Source: Lasiosphaeria ovina (lineage: Eukaryota > Ascomycota > Sordariomycetes > Sordariales > Lasiosphaeriaceae). From it: a stretch of 64,000 nucleotides of DNA. Below are positions 32,093-43,394 of this stretch, piece after piece; positions within the stretch are counted from its first letter, which is position 1, and each line of letters starts with the position of its first letter. The stretch covers positions 372,001-436,000 of the forward strand of contig JAULSN010000007.1 in assembly GCA_033439765.1 (NCBI GenBank). The letters are read 5' to 3'. Made by a program: the position numbers and the translations under genes. The notes under the pieces are model-generated. The model saw nothing but the letters and a program-made list of their open reading frames with translations, did no database searches and was not told where the DNA came from.

Positions 32093-33148
32093 ATGCCAAT
32101 GCCTCCCTCCGACGAAGAGGCTCTGGCGAGTCTCACAGAACAAGAGCGCGAATTCTACGACTGGTACAAAGAGAATCAGCATATACATGGGCACGAATGG
32201 GGTCGAGCTATCCGTAACCACTGGAGAGCACGCGGCCTTGAGAGACAATTCATGGATTGGTGTGATGATTGGATTGATCGAATCTTCGCCCGCGAGTCAT
32301 ACGCCGTGCCCTCCAGCGAGTTCGTCGACACCCTCCGCCGTACAAACTTCCGGAATACGCAATCGCGTGCTGAGTGGCTGGCAATGATGGAGATACGGAA
32401 CCATGACTTTTTTCTCCTCGGCGAGGCAAAGTTCGACGGTATATTCACTTGTTTTGGCCTTATCCCCGGCGCTTTCTACCTAACGCCCAATATGGGTGCG
32501 GACGACTATACCGAAAGCACTATACATCGTAGTGTTTTGGGTATCAACACCAATGTCCCTATTGAGTTTACTCCCCCTGAAAATGGCGGCGGTAGCCCAA
32601 GCAAACGCCGCCGCCAGGAACGGAGCTCGGGGGAGGATTCGGTTCGCTCGACTGATTCGGGTGATGTCGATTACGGTCACGGATTTATCTTTACCCAATT
32701 AGGGCCTCTCTACGCCTTCACTGGACCCTGCGACTGGGAAGAAGCACGAAAAACTATGACCTATGACGATATTATTGAGATGGGACACTGGACTGCCACT
32801 GGGTTTGGCGTTGTGGCTGAAATCCACAAGAACGGCCGTGCGGGCGCGATCTGGCTGATCTACAACTTCTACCAAGATGACGATACAGATGATGCCCCGA
32901 TAAGGCGTACTCATAGACCCGTCTTCGACCAGGCAACAAAGCAGCAGCTCCCGGAGATAGGTCGCCTAGTTGAAGGATGTCAGACGACCTTCACAGTGGC
33001 AAAGATTGCCGAGAACCTGGGGCAGTTGGGAGGAGGGAAGAAATTCAAAATTGACCTCAGGGAGTTCGATGAGCGACAGCTGGTACGGGTGAAGATATTG
33101 GCGGCCGGGCAGGGTTCACATCTTGTACGACAGTTCATTAAGCAATAG
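32093..33148 (+). CDS. Conserved-looking hypothetical protein, 351 aa, single exon
   Basis: I chose the ATG at 32093 (MPMPPSDEEALASLTEQERE) rather than the upstream in-frame ATG at 31940, because the intervening 51 codons translate a pyrimidine tract (Ser/Phe/Leu-rich) and the context cgcaaaatgcc is good. The protein has a helical, acidic-aromatic N-terminus (EFYDWYKENQHIHGHEW), a central segment around FLLGEAKFDGIFTCFGLIPG, a basic nuclear-localisation-like patch SPSKRRRQERSS, and a C-terminal half rich in beta-type sequence (GAIWLIYNFYQDDD). No catalytic motif, signal peptide or membrane helix is evident. The frame is intact, with coding-like composition. Its position beside the candidate mating-type gene makes it worth testing as an idiomorph or MAT-linked gene. 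Confidence 0.7.
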   Translation: MPMPPSDEEALASLTEQEREFYDWYKENQHIHGHEWGRAIRNHWRARGLERQFMDWCDDWIDRIFARESYAVPSSEFVDTLRRTNFRNTQSRAEWLAMMEIRNHDFFLLGEAKFDGIFTCFGLIPGAFYLTPNMGADDYTESTIHRSVLGINTNVPIEFTPPENGGGSPSKRRRQERSSGEDSVRSTDSGDVDYGHGFIFTQLGPLYAFTGPCDWEEARKTMTYDDIIEMGHWTATGFGVVAEIHKNGRAGAIWLIYNFYQDDDTDDAPIRRTHRPVFDQATKQQLPEIGRLVEGCQTTFTVAKIAENLGQLGGGKKFKIDLREFDERQLVRVKILAAGQGSHLVRQFIKQ

Positions 33149-33550
33149 GTGTTTATTCGAAGGGGTCGGATACTTGGTGGGTGGAATTCAGAGACGGGAT
33201 TCAGGGGCGAAATTTAATAGCCGCATCGCAGCATGTCCTGCCCCATCGAGTCATAGTAGATAAATGAAGTCATTTTCAACACCTCCTCTGCTGCTGCCTT
33301 ATCCGAGGGCCCCAATTGGCCATCGAAACGACTGGTGTACCAGGTTGGAAGATAGGAAAGCGATCAGCCGGAATCTTTTACAAGAGGCTACGACTCCAAT
33401 ATCTCGAATCACTACGCGTGGTTCATTGAGCACCGATGGCCGTATTGCGGGGCTTAACTGGACCGAGTATGGAGAAGGCATTGTGGGGAGAATTGCGCCA
33501 AACAGCATAATCTGAAACAAGTCAGGCAAGCGAATGGATCAAGGTTCTTT

Positions 33551-34226
33551 TAGAGCTTCGATTAGGGCACCCCATCCAAAAATTAGGGCACCGTACTTTG
33601 CATTTTTTGGCAGCTGTTGGCAGTTGAGATACGTAGGGCCTTACCATCTTACCGCCCATGTGCTTACCATGCGCCAGCCCAGCCGCCCGGGCGCCCGGGT
33701 CAATAACGTTGAAGCCGTCAGGGAGCTCAGGGGCGCACGGGCTCTCAACCTTGCGTACATAAGGAGGAACTGGCTCGCAGAGACTTCGCAGCGAGCCAGA
33801 GATTAGTGCTGCACACAATAACCACCTAACCTTTGTTGCCTCTGCCACTCTTGACACTCTTGTCCCAAAGCCCCTTACAGCCCGGGCCGGGCGGCTCGCC
33901 CTGACACGCTGACTTGCCCTGATAGGTTGGCTCGCTTTCTTCGTTGTCTTTCTTTTCTTTCCTTTCCCTTTCTGCTGTGCAGCAAAAAGGTCTACAAAGT
34001 CCTGGAAAGGCCAGTTGGCTTTTCCAGACCTTAAAACACCAACTGCGCGGTACAACGGTATGTATGTGAAAGTGTAAATAGTGTCAATTTTACTTTGCCG
34101 GGTGTTAGTAAGTTTCCTTAGTGCCCGGTAGCCCATTGGGTGCAATACCTCATTTCTCAATACAAAAAGCGGCCCCTGCGTTGCCAGGTGCCAAGGACCC
34201 TCTAGGGTGCCCTGATTGAAGCTCTT
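33551..34226. mobile_element. Element with imperfect 22-bp terminal inverted repeats
   Basis: AGAGCTTCGATTAGGGCACC at 33551-33570 recurs inverted at 34226-34207 with two transition differences, spacing the pair about 630 bases apart. Inside lie LTR-like sequence (33732-33879), a minus-strand frame with a lysine/arginine-rich tail (KGKGKKRKTTKKASQ) and GC-rich palindromic words (CCCGGG). I see no intact transposase. Probably a non-autonomous or decayed TIR element with a nested insertion. Confidence 0.55.
33732..33879 (+). mobile_element. LTR-like fragment, same family as the 10.5 kb solo LTR
   Basis: From GAGCTCAGGGGCGCACGGG to CCCCTTACA the sequence matches the minus strand of 10516-10675 at most positions, including the TTTGTTGCCTCTGCCACTC block and the promoter-like ATAAGGAGGAAC. 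It ends in the expected CA. A possible 5' boundary is TGT at 33659 with near-duplicate flanks GCCCA and GCCCG, but the 5' half does not match the other copy, so only the shared part is called. Confidence 0.7.
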
Positions 34227-34406
34227 CTTTTATCACTTATTGTCCCTGATTCCTTCGCAATAACGGTGAAGATTAGGACGAAAGGATCTATTGTATCCCC
34301 CACCTTCTACTAGTGAATCCCTCATTTAAACACCCCTCGTCATCCCATTGTTCTCCTCTCCCCCACTCTTTCTTCTCCCTCTACCTCACTCTTCAACCCC
34401 TCCCCC

Positions 34407-34447
<41 letters not shown>

Positions 34448-34555
34448 TCTCTCTCCCTCCCTCTTCAGCCCTCTTCTTTTTCTCTCTCTCCGAGGAGCTG
34501 GCCCCTTTTTTACCCTTTCACTCGAGATCCCTTTCAGAAAGGTACCATCGGAACT
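34227..34555. promoter_or_regulatory. Pyrimidine-rich leader/promoter of the 419-aa gene
   Basis: The 150 bases before the start are almost entirely C and T, including a CT microsatellite at 34407-34455. Fungal promoters and 5' leaders commonly show such tracts just upstream of the transcription or translation start. The start context at 34556 (aactatggtc) is reasonable. Confidence 0.5.
34407..34455. repeat. (CT)n microsatellite
   Basis: A nearly perfect CT repeat of about 24 units in the leader of the 419-aa gene. Confidence 0.95.
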
Positions 34556-35906
34556 ATGGTCAACACAGCACTTTGCGAGCGCGTTACGCTCCCATGGCCA
34601 GACCTCAACCTTGCCACTGACGAGGGCCGCAAATCTGCCGCAAGCTGGATGACCAGCGTCCTCGCTACTATCCACGTCACCGTCCAGTCCCTCGGTCCCG
34701 ATGTGAAGACCTTCAAGGATGCAAACTGTTGGGATCAGCAAAATAGCGGCCAACCTGGCTATCGGGCAAAGCATTTCCTCGAGATCCTTCACTATTATAT
34801 CGATGACGTGTTCTTGCCTACTATAGCTTGGATCGGCGAGAAGAATGCAGCCCATCCAGGGGGCCTGCCATCGAGATTTGCCCCGTCAAGTCCCGGATCC
34901 ATTGCATCGGACTTCACCATCGACGCACTACGTATCCGTACCCTTGGCTTTGTTCATGAATTAAGCAGAAAGGTTGAGGTCATTGGAATATTGGCCTTGG
35001 GAGACGGGTACGAAAAAGAATTGCACAAGAACCTCATTCCGGCAATCTCTCCCAGAGAGGTACTATTTTGGTGCATTCTGAATACCGACTCCTTCCGAAA
35101 TGACTTGAAAGCGGCAACATCCAATTCCGGTGACGTTATGAGAACAATGAGTAAGTCTAACTCAAAGCATAGTACTATAGCGAGTCACGTCGCTATCACG
35201 TCGCTATCACGTCGCTATCATATCGCTAATCATTATTCCAGGGTCCCTATCCGACAAACTTATCCCATCCCCGCCCACCATCAAATACCCGCTAGTCATC
35301 CACGACTCGGCACAGGGGACCACTCACCGAGAGATAGATGAGTGTGATGCCCAAATCTTTTACTTCTGCTCCGGGTTTTCAGAAAAGCTCTCGCGCCCAC
35401 ACCATGCCCAAACCACTGCCGGGGCCACCCTTGAGAGATTTAGATCCTGGCCCGAGTTTTGGTCGGTCAGGAGGGATGCACGCGCAAGAAACTTGGAGGG
35501 GGCTGTGGAAACTTGGCAGAAGTTTTGCAGGACGCTCAGCGTAGTAGAGAAGAAGCTGCTTGTCTCCCAATCGGAGGGCAACAAGGAGCAGAAACTTGCA
35601 ACGGTTAGAAAGCAGATTCTCGACCGACAAAATCTCTCGAAGAACGACGCCGCTAAATTGACACCACTCCGCGAGGGCTGCCAGCCCCATATTGGTCAAG
35701 CCTATAGAAAGACTCGCCGCGGTATTACACCAACCCCTTGCTGCTATTTTTGCAAGGCCACAATTGGGTACTACGAACTTGACCCCAGTTATGAAAGCCT
35801 TGGGAAGTTTAATTTGAATGGGAGACTGCATAACCCGTCATCCTGCGCCGAGGTCCTTGCGAGCAAGTACTGCGTTAGCTTCGCTGTTGAGGGCACGGGA
35901 GACTAA
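34556..35906 (+). CDS. Candidate MAT1-1-2 (HPG-domain) mating-type protein
   Basis: Exons 34556-35150 and 35242-35906, with a 91-nt intron, give a 419-aa protein. Residues about 70-105 read RAKHFLEILHYYIDDVFLPT, then IAWIGEKNAAHPGG and PSRF, matching the pattern I associate with the HPG (also called PPF) region of MAT1-1-2: an aromatic helix followed by an invariant His-Pro-Gly. The length fits that family (roughly 370-440 aa). The gene sits directly downstream of the 3' end of SLA2, with ATG3 beyond, where Sordariomycetes keep the MAT locus. MAT1-1-2 proteins act in fruiting-body development after fertilisation. Against: I find no alpha-box (MAT1-1-1) or HMG (MAT1-1-3) partner in the window, and the motif is short. 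The alternative is an unrelated hypothetical gene. The frame is intact. Confidence 0.42.
35185..35229. repeat. 11-bp tandem repeat within an intron
   Basis: About four copies of TCACGTCGCTA fill much of the intron of the candidate MAT1-1-2 gene, the last copies diverging (tcatatcgcta). The branch-like CTAAT lies inside the final copy. Confidence 0.9.
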
Positions 35907-36002
35907 TTCAATAGAAAAGGCACCTTCATTTCGGATATGACGGTGTTAATGTATCTAATTACATAGTGTGAACCAAAATCATGCTCAACAGGCATGACCA
36001 TC

Positions 36003-39000
36003 CTACTCCTGATACGAAATCTTGCGCATCTCGCCCAGCCGGTGGCGGGCAGCATTCAGAGAGTTCTCAAGTTTGAGGATTTCGACCTATGCATGGACAC
36101 AAATTAGCAAACGTCACTTTTGCGCATGACTTGTAACTTCTTTACGTCACTTGGACATGTCTCCATGCCACTTGGAGATGTATAACGAGGGGAAAATGAC
36201 ATACCTGCTGCTCCATCTCGCGTACTTTGAACTCGCGAGAGCCCAATTTCGAGTAGTCAATCTCCTCGTCGTCGACGTTGCGATCCTTGATCATGCTCTG
36301 CACCTGGCGGACAAGAGAACGGCAGGCCGCCCCAACGGCCTTGCTGGCTTGCTCCAGGTTCTCCTGGCTCTTGCTCATGAACCCAGCCTTGACGCGGCTT
36401 GCCGCCACAAGCTGCGCAGTAGACGCTGCCACGTTGTTGGATGCCACAATGAGCTGCTCGGGGCTGTTGCGGTTCGAAAGGACGCCGTCCGCCGTCTCAA
36501 TGAGCGTGTTTGTGGACGACGCAACCGCCTTTGCTGCCGAGATAAGACCCTCTGTCCATCGGTTGTTCTTTTTGTAGAACGCCGTCCGAGATGACGAACC
36601 ACGCCCAAGTGCCACAATTTCTTGTTGCGTCACAGTAGCGGCCTTAATTAGCTGCCCAATGGCTGTCGTGATGGCCAGAGCGGCATCCAGAATGGAGTCA
36701 TGGACTTTAAGTTCGTACGTCGTGTACCCGTCTCGGGGCTTGTTCCTCAGCTTGGCAAGGCGGGCGGCGGCGGCGGCGATAGCATCAGCGGCCTTGCTGA
36801 GCTCGTTGTCCACTAGCTCGCCAAGATCTCCCTTGAGCTTGCCAAAACCGGGGGCGAAGGCCTCGACAAGCTTGTTCAGCCTCTGCAGGTCTACTTGGAC
36901 ATCATTGTTGCTGTTGATGACAACATCGGTTTTCTGAAAAGGGTCCATGCCCTCCAACCGGAAGCTCAGGAGGCTGCGGAAGAACTTCACTGTCGACTGG
37001 GCAGACTGGCGGGCGCTGTTGATGAGAGCGTCGCCCTTTTTCTCATCTGTGGCAAGACGGATGAGACCCTTGGTATTGCTGCAGACATCGGCGATAGCCC
37101 CCGAGAAGACGTTGACATTCTTGATCAACTCGGAGTGCGTGCTGTTGGGCCCGTCGGCAATGAAGTTGTTGAAAGACGTTGCGAATTCCGTGGCGTTGGC
37201 ACAAGCCTTCTCGATTTGAGACAGGACATACGAAGGCGAGGCATTTTGGTTGCCAGCTTGCATGGTAGAGTCGAGCTCGTACATGGCGTCATCGACGCGC
37301 TGCACGCCAGACTGAAGCACCGAGTCGATGATGTCGTTGATCTTGTCAAGCTGGGTGAGAATCAAGGCGTCGATCTGTCCATCAAGAGCATGATCCGTAT
37401 CGCCCTGACCATTCCTAAGCTCGTTGAGCTCAAGCAGCGTCTGATCCATGCCGGCTTTGTAAACTTCCAGCTCCTCCTCCTTTTGACGAAGAAGCTGCTC
37501 GAGATCCGAGCTTCCGTCCCTCATCCTGGACTGGGCCTCCTCTAGCGCCCGGGACTTATTGCGCAGCGCCTCCTCTAGATCCGCCATCTCACGGTTATAC
37601 TTGGACAACATGGTGGACATCTCATTGCCCTTGCTTCTTTCCAGGTTGTCGGCCCGGTCGAGCGCCATCCGAAGCTCTCGCTTGAGTTTCTCCAGCTCGT
37701 CCTTGTTGGACCCAGAAAGACGGTCCTTGTCGTGAAGAGCCCGATCTCGCTCCCGGATCATGTCGGCCAGCTCGAGATTCTTGGTTTTGATCTCGCGCTC
37801 TAGCTTCTCCCGCCGATCAATTGCCTCCTGAGCAGAGGCGGCTTTGAGCTGGACCGATTTGAACTTCTGAAGGAGGTCGAGATGCTCGTGGCGGAGCTGA
37901 GAGTAAAGCTTTGCGAGAGCTTCATACTTTGTCCTCCACGTATTTACCTGTTCCTGCAGAGCTCTGATCTGGTCATCCTTGCTGGAAATCTGCTGCCCGT
38001 AGTTGCTCTGAAGATGCTGCAGCTCGCCTTCAAGGGCCCTAACCCGCTGGTCGTACTGCTGAAGCATGAGTTGGTCACGGTCGTATTGAGCCCGGGCATT
38101 CAGGTTTTCCTGTTCGAGCTTGGCAAGAGCGTCTTGCGTCTGCCATTGCGCTTGCTGGGCCAGAAGGGCTTCCTGTTCCCGCCGCTGGTTTTCTGCCAGC
38201 TGCCGCTGCTGCTCCTCGAAGTCGCGCTGGGCTTGTAGTTGAGCTTGTTGCTGCGCCAAGAGCGATTGCTGCTGCTGTGCCTGTAGAACACGTTGTTGCT
38301 CCTCATACTCTCGATTCTGTCGATCAAGCTCGCCTTTCCAAAACTCGGAGATCTCGTCCGGCTCGTCCGACTTGGGGGCCGGCGGTGGAGGTGTTGGCTG
38401 GCGCTCAATCTCCCGCTTGGGTCGCGCTGGCAAGGCCGGGGCGGTTTCATCTTCGGCCAGCAGATTTGGCGGGTCCTGGGGAAGCTTCGGTATTGTGATG
38501 AGACTTGTAAGATAGCGGAGATTGGAGCATTCGTAGTAAAATGTTACGAGGCGGTAATGCTGGGCGTTGTATCTCTGGCGGAGCGGCTCTAAAGCATCAT
38601 TATCTCCGGTGGCTGGGAAAAGTGTCAGCAAGGTCATGGGTAACGGACGAAGAGGACAAGAAAGGGGTATCAACGTACACGAATGCATGGCTCGAAGCAT
38701 GCTGGTAATGAACTTGTAGATTCCGTAGCTCTCAGTCACCAGCGGCACAAGAGCCGAGATCCTGCACTCGTTGTTACCGACGTTGCGGAAATGCGAGAAT
38801 ATCAGCTTCTGGAACTGGTCGATCTTGTCTTGCAGAGTCATCAGGTCCGTGATGGTCTCGTATCCCTCGTTTGGGTCGTTGATGGCCTTGAGACTGATGT
38901 ACTCCTCGTACTCGAACGTGCCGTTGAACTCGGGGTGCTGCTGGTGGAACGACAGCTTGGCCAATAGATAGTAGACGTATTCCTTGATCAAGGGGCCGTA

Positions 39001-39312
39001 GCCTCGCATGCCCTCGCCCGCCATGCCCCTATTCAAGCTGTCGATCCAGCCGCGGTTCGCCATAGCCTCTTTCAGAGTAGCGGGGTGGCCCTCTTGAAGG
39101 ACCTTGTGAACTGTGATCAGAGCTTTGAAGGTCTGGACCTCGTCGGCGAGGATGGGCTGGACCTTCATGCCAGCCCAGAAGGACTGGGACGACTTGTGGT
39201 CCCATGTGTACACAATGCAGCTGCGGACGTGCTTGCGCTTCGGGGCGGATTCTTCGGGGCTCGTTGCCTTCTTGATGTTGATGGCCAGTTCGGCCTCGGA
39301 TCTGCGCGGCAT
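36003..39312 (-). CDS. sla2: Sla2/End4 (Hip1R-type) endocytic adaptor
   Basis: Exons 39312-38679, 38612-36205 and 36086-36003 (introns of 66 and 118 nt) give a 1041-aa protein. An N-terminal ANTH domain (residues about 1-270: ELAINIKKATSPEESAPKRK, QTFKALITVHKVLQEGHPAT) binds PI(4,5)P2. A proline-rich linker (ERQPTPPPPAPKSD) leads to a long Gln/Glu-rich coiled coil (about 325-620) for dimerisation and clathrin light chain binding. The C-terminal third is the THATCH (I/LWEQ) actin-binding module (for example AVASSTNTLIETADGVLS, ending AARHRLGEMRKISYQE). It couples clathrin coats and membrane to actin at endocytic patches and is needed for polar growth. The stop is in the last short exon, since reading on from exon 2 would give a wrong tail. 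Length and order match the family. It is transcribed divergently from atg3. Confidence 0.96.
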
Positions 39313-40263
39313 CGTGGTCAGCTTTGCGACATTGAAAGGGAAGCAAGAGAGCTATTGTTTTGGTACGACAACCGCGATGGGAGCAAACGCACTTGGTATG
39401 GTCGAGGCTGCGAACGGTGGCCATATTGGGCACCTATTGAGCTGCTGCACTCTTGTTGTCGCGCGCGAATCAAAAAGTGACAGCAGGAGATGTCTCGGCA
39501 GGGGAAGCCCAGCACCAGCGACAGCGCCAGCGCCAGCGGCAGTGGCAGCAGGAGCGGCAGCTCAACGCTTCAATGCAGGCAAGGGCTGATGATGCAAAAG
39601 GATACCCGCATCACCAGCAACGCGCGCTAGTTTGTCAAATCGAGAGATGCTGTCGTTGAGGCTGGGATGGCTTGTGTGCAATAGCTTCGATTTGATGGCG
39701 TTTTGTCGTCGTCAGCATTCTCCAGAAGTTGACAATGTCCCTGTCTGCAGGAATGGAGCTTCGACCAATGGATGATGGTCGGCTACGAAATCGGCGGCTG
39801 TTGACGGCCCGACGGGGCTGTTCCTTCCAAAATTTTGTCAGGCGCCACCCGTCACCTGGGGTGGAGTGGGGCACAGGCAGCCTACAGAACTCCCCCTCCC
39901 CCCATCCCCCAGACAGGCGGCCAGGCCAACCGCGCTTGTTGACCCGAGTGGGGACCTTCGTCAATCATCAGTTCGTCACACCTCCCCGCCATCACGGGCT
40001 GCCTAATCTGTCACTTGACATCTCCGAGTCTAGGTAATCCGGTTGCCTTTTACCTCTACGTTCTCTCGGCAGGCGCTGGAAGTTATTTCTGTGAACCTTG
40101 GATTCTTCTTCTCTTTCCACATTCTTGCTTCCCAACTTCAACAGCTACCCCTCGTTATCGCTTTCAGAAGAGGCGCAAACCAACACGCCCCCGCCTCACT
40201 CTCTCCTCCTGCCTTTGAGACACTCCCAGCAGAATCGCCCCAAGGGCAAAAGCACCCACAACG
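39313..40263. promoter_or_regulatory. Divergent promoter region between sla2 and atg3
   Basis: A 951-bp intergenic space with no gene. It contains a CAGCG-rich repeat at 39505-39565 and a pyrimidine-rich stretch before the atg3 start (40100-40210). The small ORFs here overlap in all frames and are not called. Both genes are housekeeping-type, so shared constitutive promoter elements are plausible but not readable by eye. Confidence 0.5.
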
Positions 40264-41521
40264 ATGAATCTTCTTTACTCGACCGTCAATAGCATTCGGG
40301 ACCGGTACGCGCCTGTCAGCCACACGTCGACTTTCCGCAAAACAGGCGAGATCACGCCCGCCGAGTTCGTGGCGGCCGGCGACTACCTTGTGTTCAAGTT
40401 CCCGACGTGGTCGTGGGCCGACGCCGAGCCCGCGAGCAAGCGCGTCAGCCACCTGCCGCCAGGCAAACAGTTCCTGGTGACACGGCATGTCCCCTGCCAC
40501 CGGCGGCTCAACGACGACTTCGCTGGCGATGCAGGCCACGAGGAGGCGGTGGTTGAGGGCGGGAACGGTCCCAAGGGAGACAACGACGAGGACGACGGCT
40601 GGCTTCGGACTGGCGGCCTGACGAGCTCGCAGCCGCTTAAGCGGAGGGAGGTGCGAACGGTGGACGATGCCGGCAACGTCGGCGAAAGGGAGGCCGTGGA
40701 AGAAGATGACATTCCGGACATGGAAGATGAGGATGACGACGAGGCCATCATCCGCGATGTCGAGGGCGACGGTAGCAGCAGGTAAGAAGCCACTCCCTCC
40801 ATCTCTACTAGGGCGGTTTTTTTTTTTTAGGAGTGGTTATGGCGGTGATCTCTCCCCGTCCTCGCGTCTTCTTTTTGCTAACTTATTCTTCCCCACCCAC
40901 AGTGGCAAACGCACCTACTCGCTGTACATCACATATTCGCCGTGGTACAACACCCCGCGGCTGTACCTGTCTGGCTACCTGCCGAACGGACAGCCGCTTC
41001 CACCGCACCTGATGATGGAGGACATTGTTGGTGACTACAAGGACAAGACGGTCACGCTCGAAGATTTCCCCTTCTTCGCCAACAACATCAAGATGGCCAG
41101 CGTGCACCCTTGCAAGCACGCGCCCGTCATGAAGACGCTCCTTGACCGAGCCGATGCAGCCCTCAAACTACGGCGGGAGAAGCTCCAGGCAGGCATGGCG
41201 GCTGGGAGCGAGCAGGGCATGGAAGGTCTCGTTGACGAGATCCAAAAGCTCGACGTCAGCAGCGCAAAGGCCCCAGCGGCTGCTCCCTCTGGTTCGGGAG
41301 ATAACAACGATGAGTGGGAGGATGTCCAGAACGACATCGCCGACCAAGAGGTGGCTATCCGCGTAGATCAGTATCTGGTTGTCTTTTTGAAGGTATGTGT
41401 TCGCCTCATCTTGTTTTCCCATCCGCCCATACCGGCTGGTGAAATAGTTGACTAACACCTATCTCAGTTCATTGCCAGCGTAACTCCAGGCATCGAGCAC
41501 GATTTCACTATGGGAGTCTAA
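40264..41521 (+). CDS. atg3: Autophagy E2-like enzyme Atg3
   Basis: Exons 40264-40781, 40903-41392 and 41468-41521 give a 353-aa protein. It starts [20 protein letters not shown] with the amphipathic N-terminal helix, then [19 protein letters not shown]. The flexible region is strongly acidic ([15 protein letters not shown]). The catalytic cysteine is Cys243 in [11 protein letters not shown], and WEDV (311-314) fits the Atg8-interacting motif. The end [17 protein letters not shown] is diagnostic. Atg3 receives Atg8 from Atg7 and conjugates it to phosphatidylethanolamine on the phagophore. In Neurospora and relatives ATG3 is next to SLA2 beside the mating-type locus, which fits here. All motifs are intact, with canonical introns. 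Confidence 0.97.
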
Positions 41522-43394
41522 GACACCAGCTGGAGCTGGTTGGGTTGGGTTGGGTTGGTTTTTTTGACGGCGGAGTTAGCATGGATTTGTCTCTTGGGAT
41601 TTCGGTTATTCCGTTTTTAGATAATTTTTGAGGCAGCTGCCTACCGTAAGGACAGTGGTTCAAAAGCTGGCTAGCCGCTAAAGCTTTCAGGCACCCCCCT
41701 CTGTATTTCAGCGTTCTTATCGCTAGCTGCTGGTGGTTTGTTCCTTATCGTCGTCGCATTTTAGCGGGCTGGGGGTACAGTATTAATAACCCGTAGCAAA
41801 TGTAGGCACTGTCCTTACGTAAGATAGGTGCCAGCAAGTTTCTGAGAAGATGGGGCAGGTCATTTTCGCGCACCCCAGAACGCGGGGCAATCCGCACTGT
41901 GGCAAGCCCACTAGGATTACAGCGGCAGCACCTGTGAAAGGTTCATCCAAGCACCAGCCCTTCGGGCCAGCCATGCAAATCACTTCCATAATCGGGTCGC
42001 TTGCTTGGCTCGTGAAGTTTTCCTCCAGCTAAGCTTGCCCCTCCAGAAACTGCTTTCGCCATGGAAACCAGAACGGCGAGCGGCACTCCTCCCGACCTAG
42101 GCTTGTGAGCTCGCTGAACACTCTCCGCCGGCAAGCAGAGAAGCGACGACATGTTCTGGTTCATTGCGCGGACCGGCGGAGGGGAGTATGGTACGTTCCC
42201 TTGCCCCCAGCAGTCTTGTGATCCGAGCCCGACATTCCCCGACTTTCGGAGCTCCCCACTCTAAGACACAGTCTGTGGTCGCGGCGGAGATATGGGCCCT
42301 TCCTTCTTGGAGACCAGAAATGAACGAACTCCTCTAGAAAGATCTCAAAGATGGGCCTCTAGCTGGGGCTGACGCACTGCAACCACCATGCCGACATGCT
42401 AACATGCTCCACGACGCTGATGCGCGCATTCAGCTTGGCTCCGATATGTGCTCCTGCATCCCATACACTCGCTGATTTGTCCTCAAGAATTGCGCAGGGT
42501 CCGCAAAACCAGCAGAGAGGCTGCACCACGCAGCACTGGAGTATCTGCAGTGGTGCTTAGCGGATAGACTAACCTCCTTGAAATATCCTTGTGGCCCCTC
42601 TCGCGAGCTGCTTGCCACTGACATCCTCGTCCTCCCAGACAGAGCCTCGACTCGCCTCCTTGTTAGCCCCAGTGTGGCATTACCTTTCCCCCTTCGTCCG
42701 CCCGACACCCTACCGGCCCCCCTATATCTCTTGCACAGGCACTTGATATTGTGCGCGGCCATCAAGTCCTCCCACCACATGCCCAGCTCTCCACCTAGCT
42801 CCGGCCAGGCAAGGAGGAAGAGAAGAACGAGAGTTCCCTGACCACGGCGCCTGTGGTGGGTAGTGTGCTCGCTCGCTCGCTCGGATAGAGGAAGCTGGGG
42901 AGGGGGGAGTGGCGGCATTCGCGGCGCTCCGGAAAAATGTTCCATCCGCCAGCCATATTGTTCAGGCGCTGCATCATCACGAACATTTGACAGATGCTGA
43001 GAAAGATCATCTTGTGCACGAAGTGATCGATAAATTTCTTTTGGCATTAGCCGCCGACACTACAACATCGCCGCCTCTCTCTCTCTCGCCGCCCCTTCGC
43101 CGTCTCTGCCTCGCAACACCCCCGAGGAGACAAACGGGCCCCTCGAATCCGACGGACCTCCCGCGCGCTGCCGTACTACCTCGCTGCCTGATATCAGAGC
43201 CTCTAAAGAGGCTACGCGGAGGTCTCATGGTGAAGTTTCCTTCATCTCAACCAACTGTTCTCGGAGAATCGTAAGGGCGCGAAGACCGGGGTCTTGAATT
43301 GGATCCACGCCGGGGGCATTCCGGATGAGGCAGTGGATCCATTCATCAATAACGCTGCGCGCTAACGACTGATGACGGACTGCTGCCGGAGAAC
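41522..43394. other. Intergenic, no gene recognised
   Basis: ORFs of up to 205 codons (43047-42430, minus) are arginine/serine-rich with no motif, and a CT-rich strand at 43070-43130 explains one of them. A TTGGGTTGGGTTGGG run (41537-41560) follows atg3 directly. Nothing convincing. Confidence 0.4.

Noticed and set aside
33522..34160. 212-codon minus-strand ORF as a gene
   Set aside because: Its second half is the antisense of the LTR-like fragment, and the same peptide words (VFGTRVSRVAEATKVRW type) occur antisense to the 10.5 kb LTR. It is transposon sequence, not a host gene.
36142..36204. Read-through C-terminus of Sla2 (after EQQ)
   Set aside because: It is the start of an intron; splicing to 36086 gives the family's proper end.
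42430..43047. 205-codon minus-strand ORF
   Set aside because: Low-complexity, Arg/Ser/Gly-rich, overlapping other open frames. No conserved pattern or splice context.
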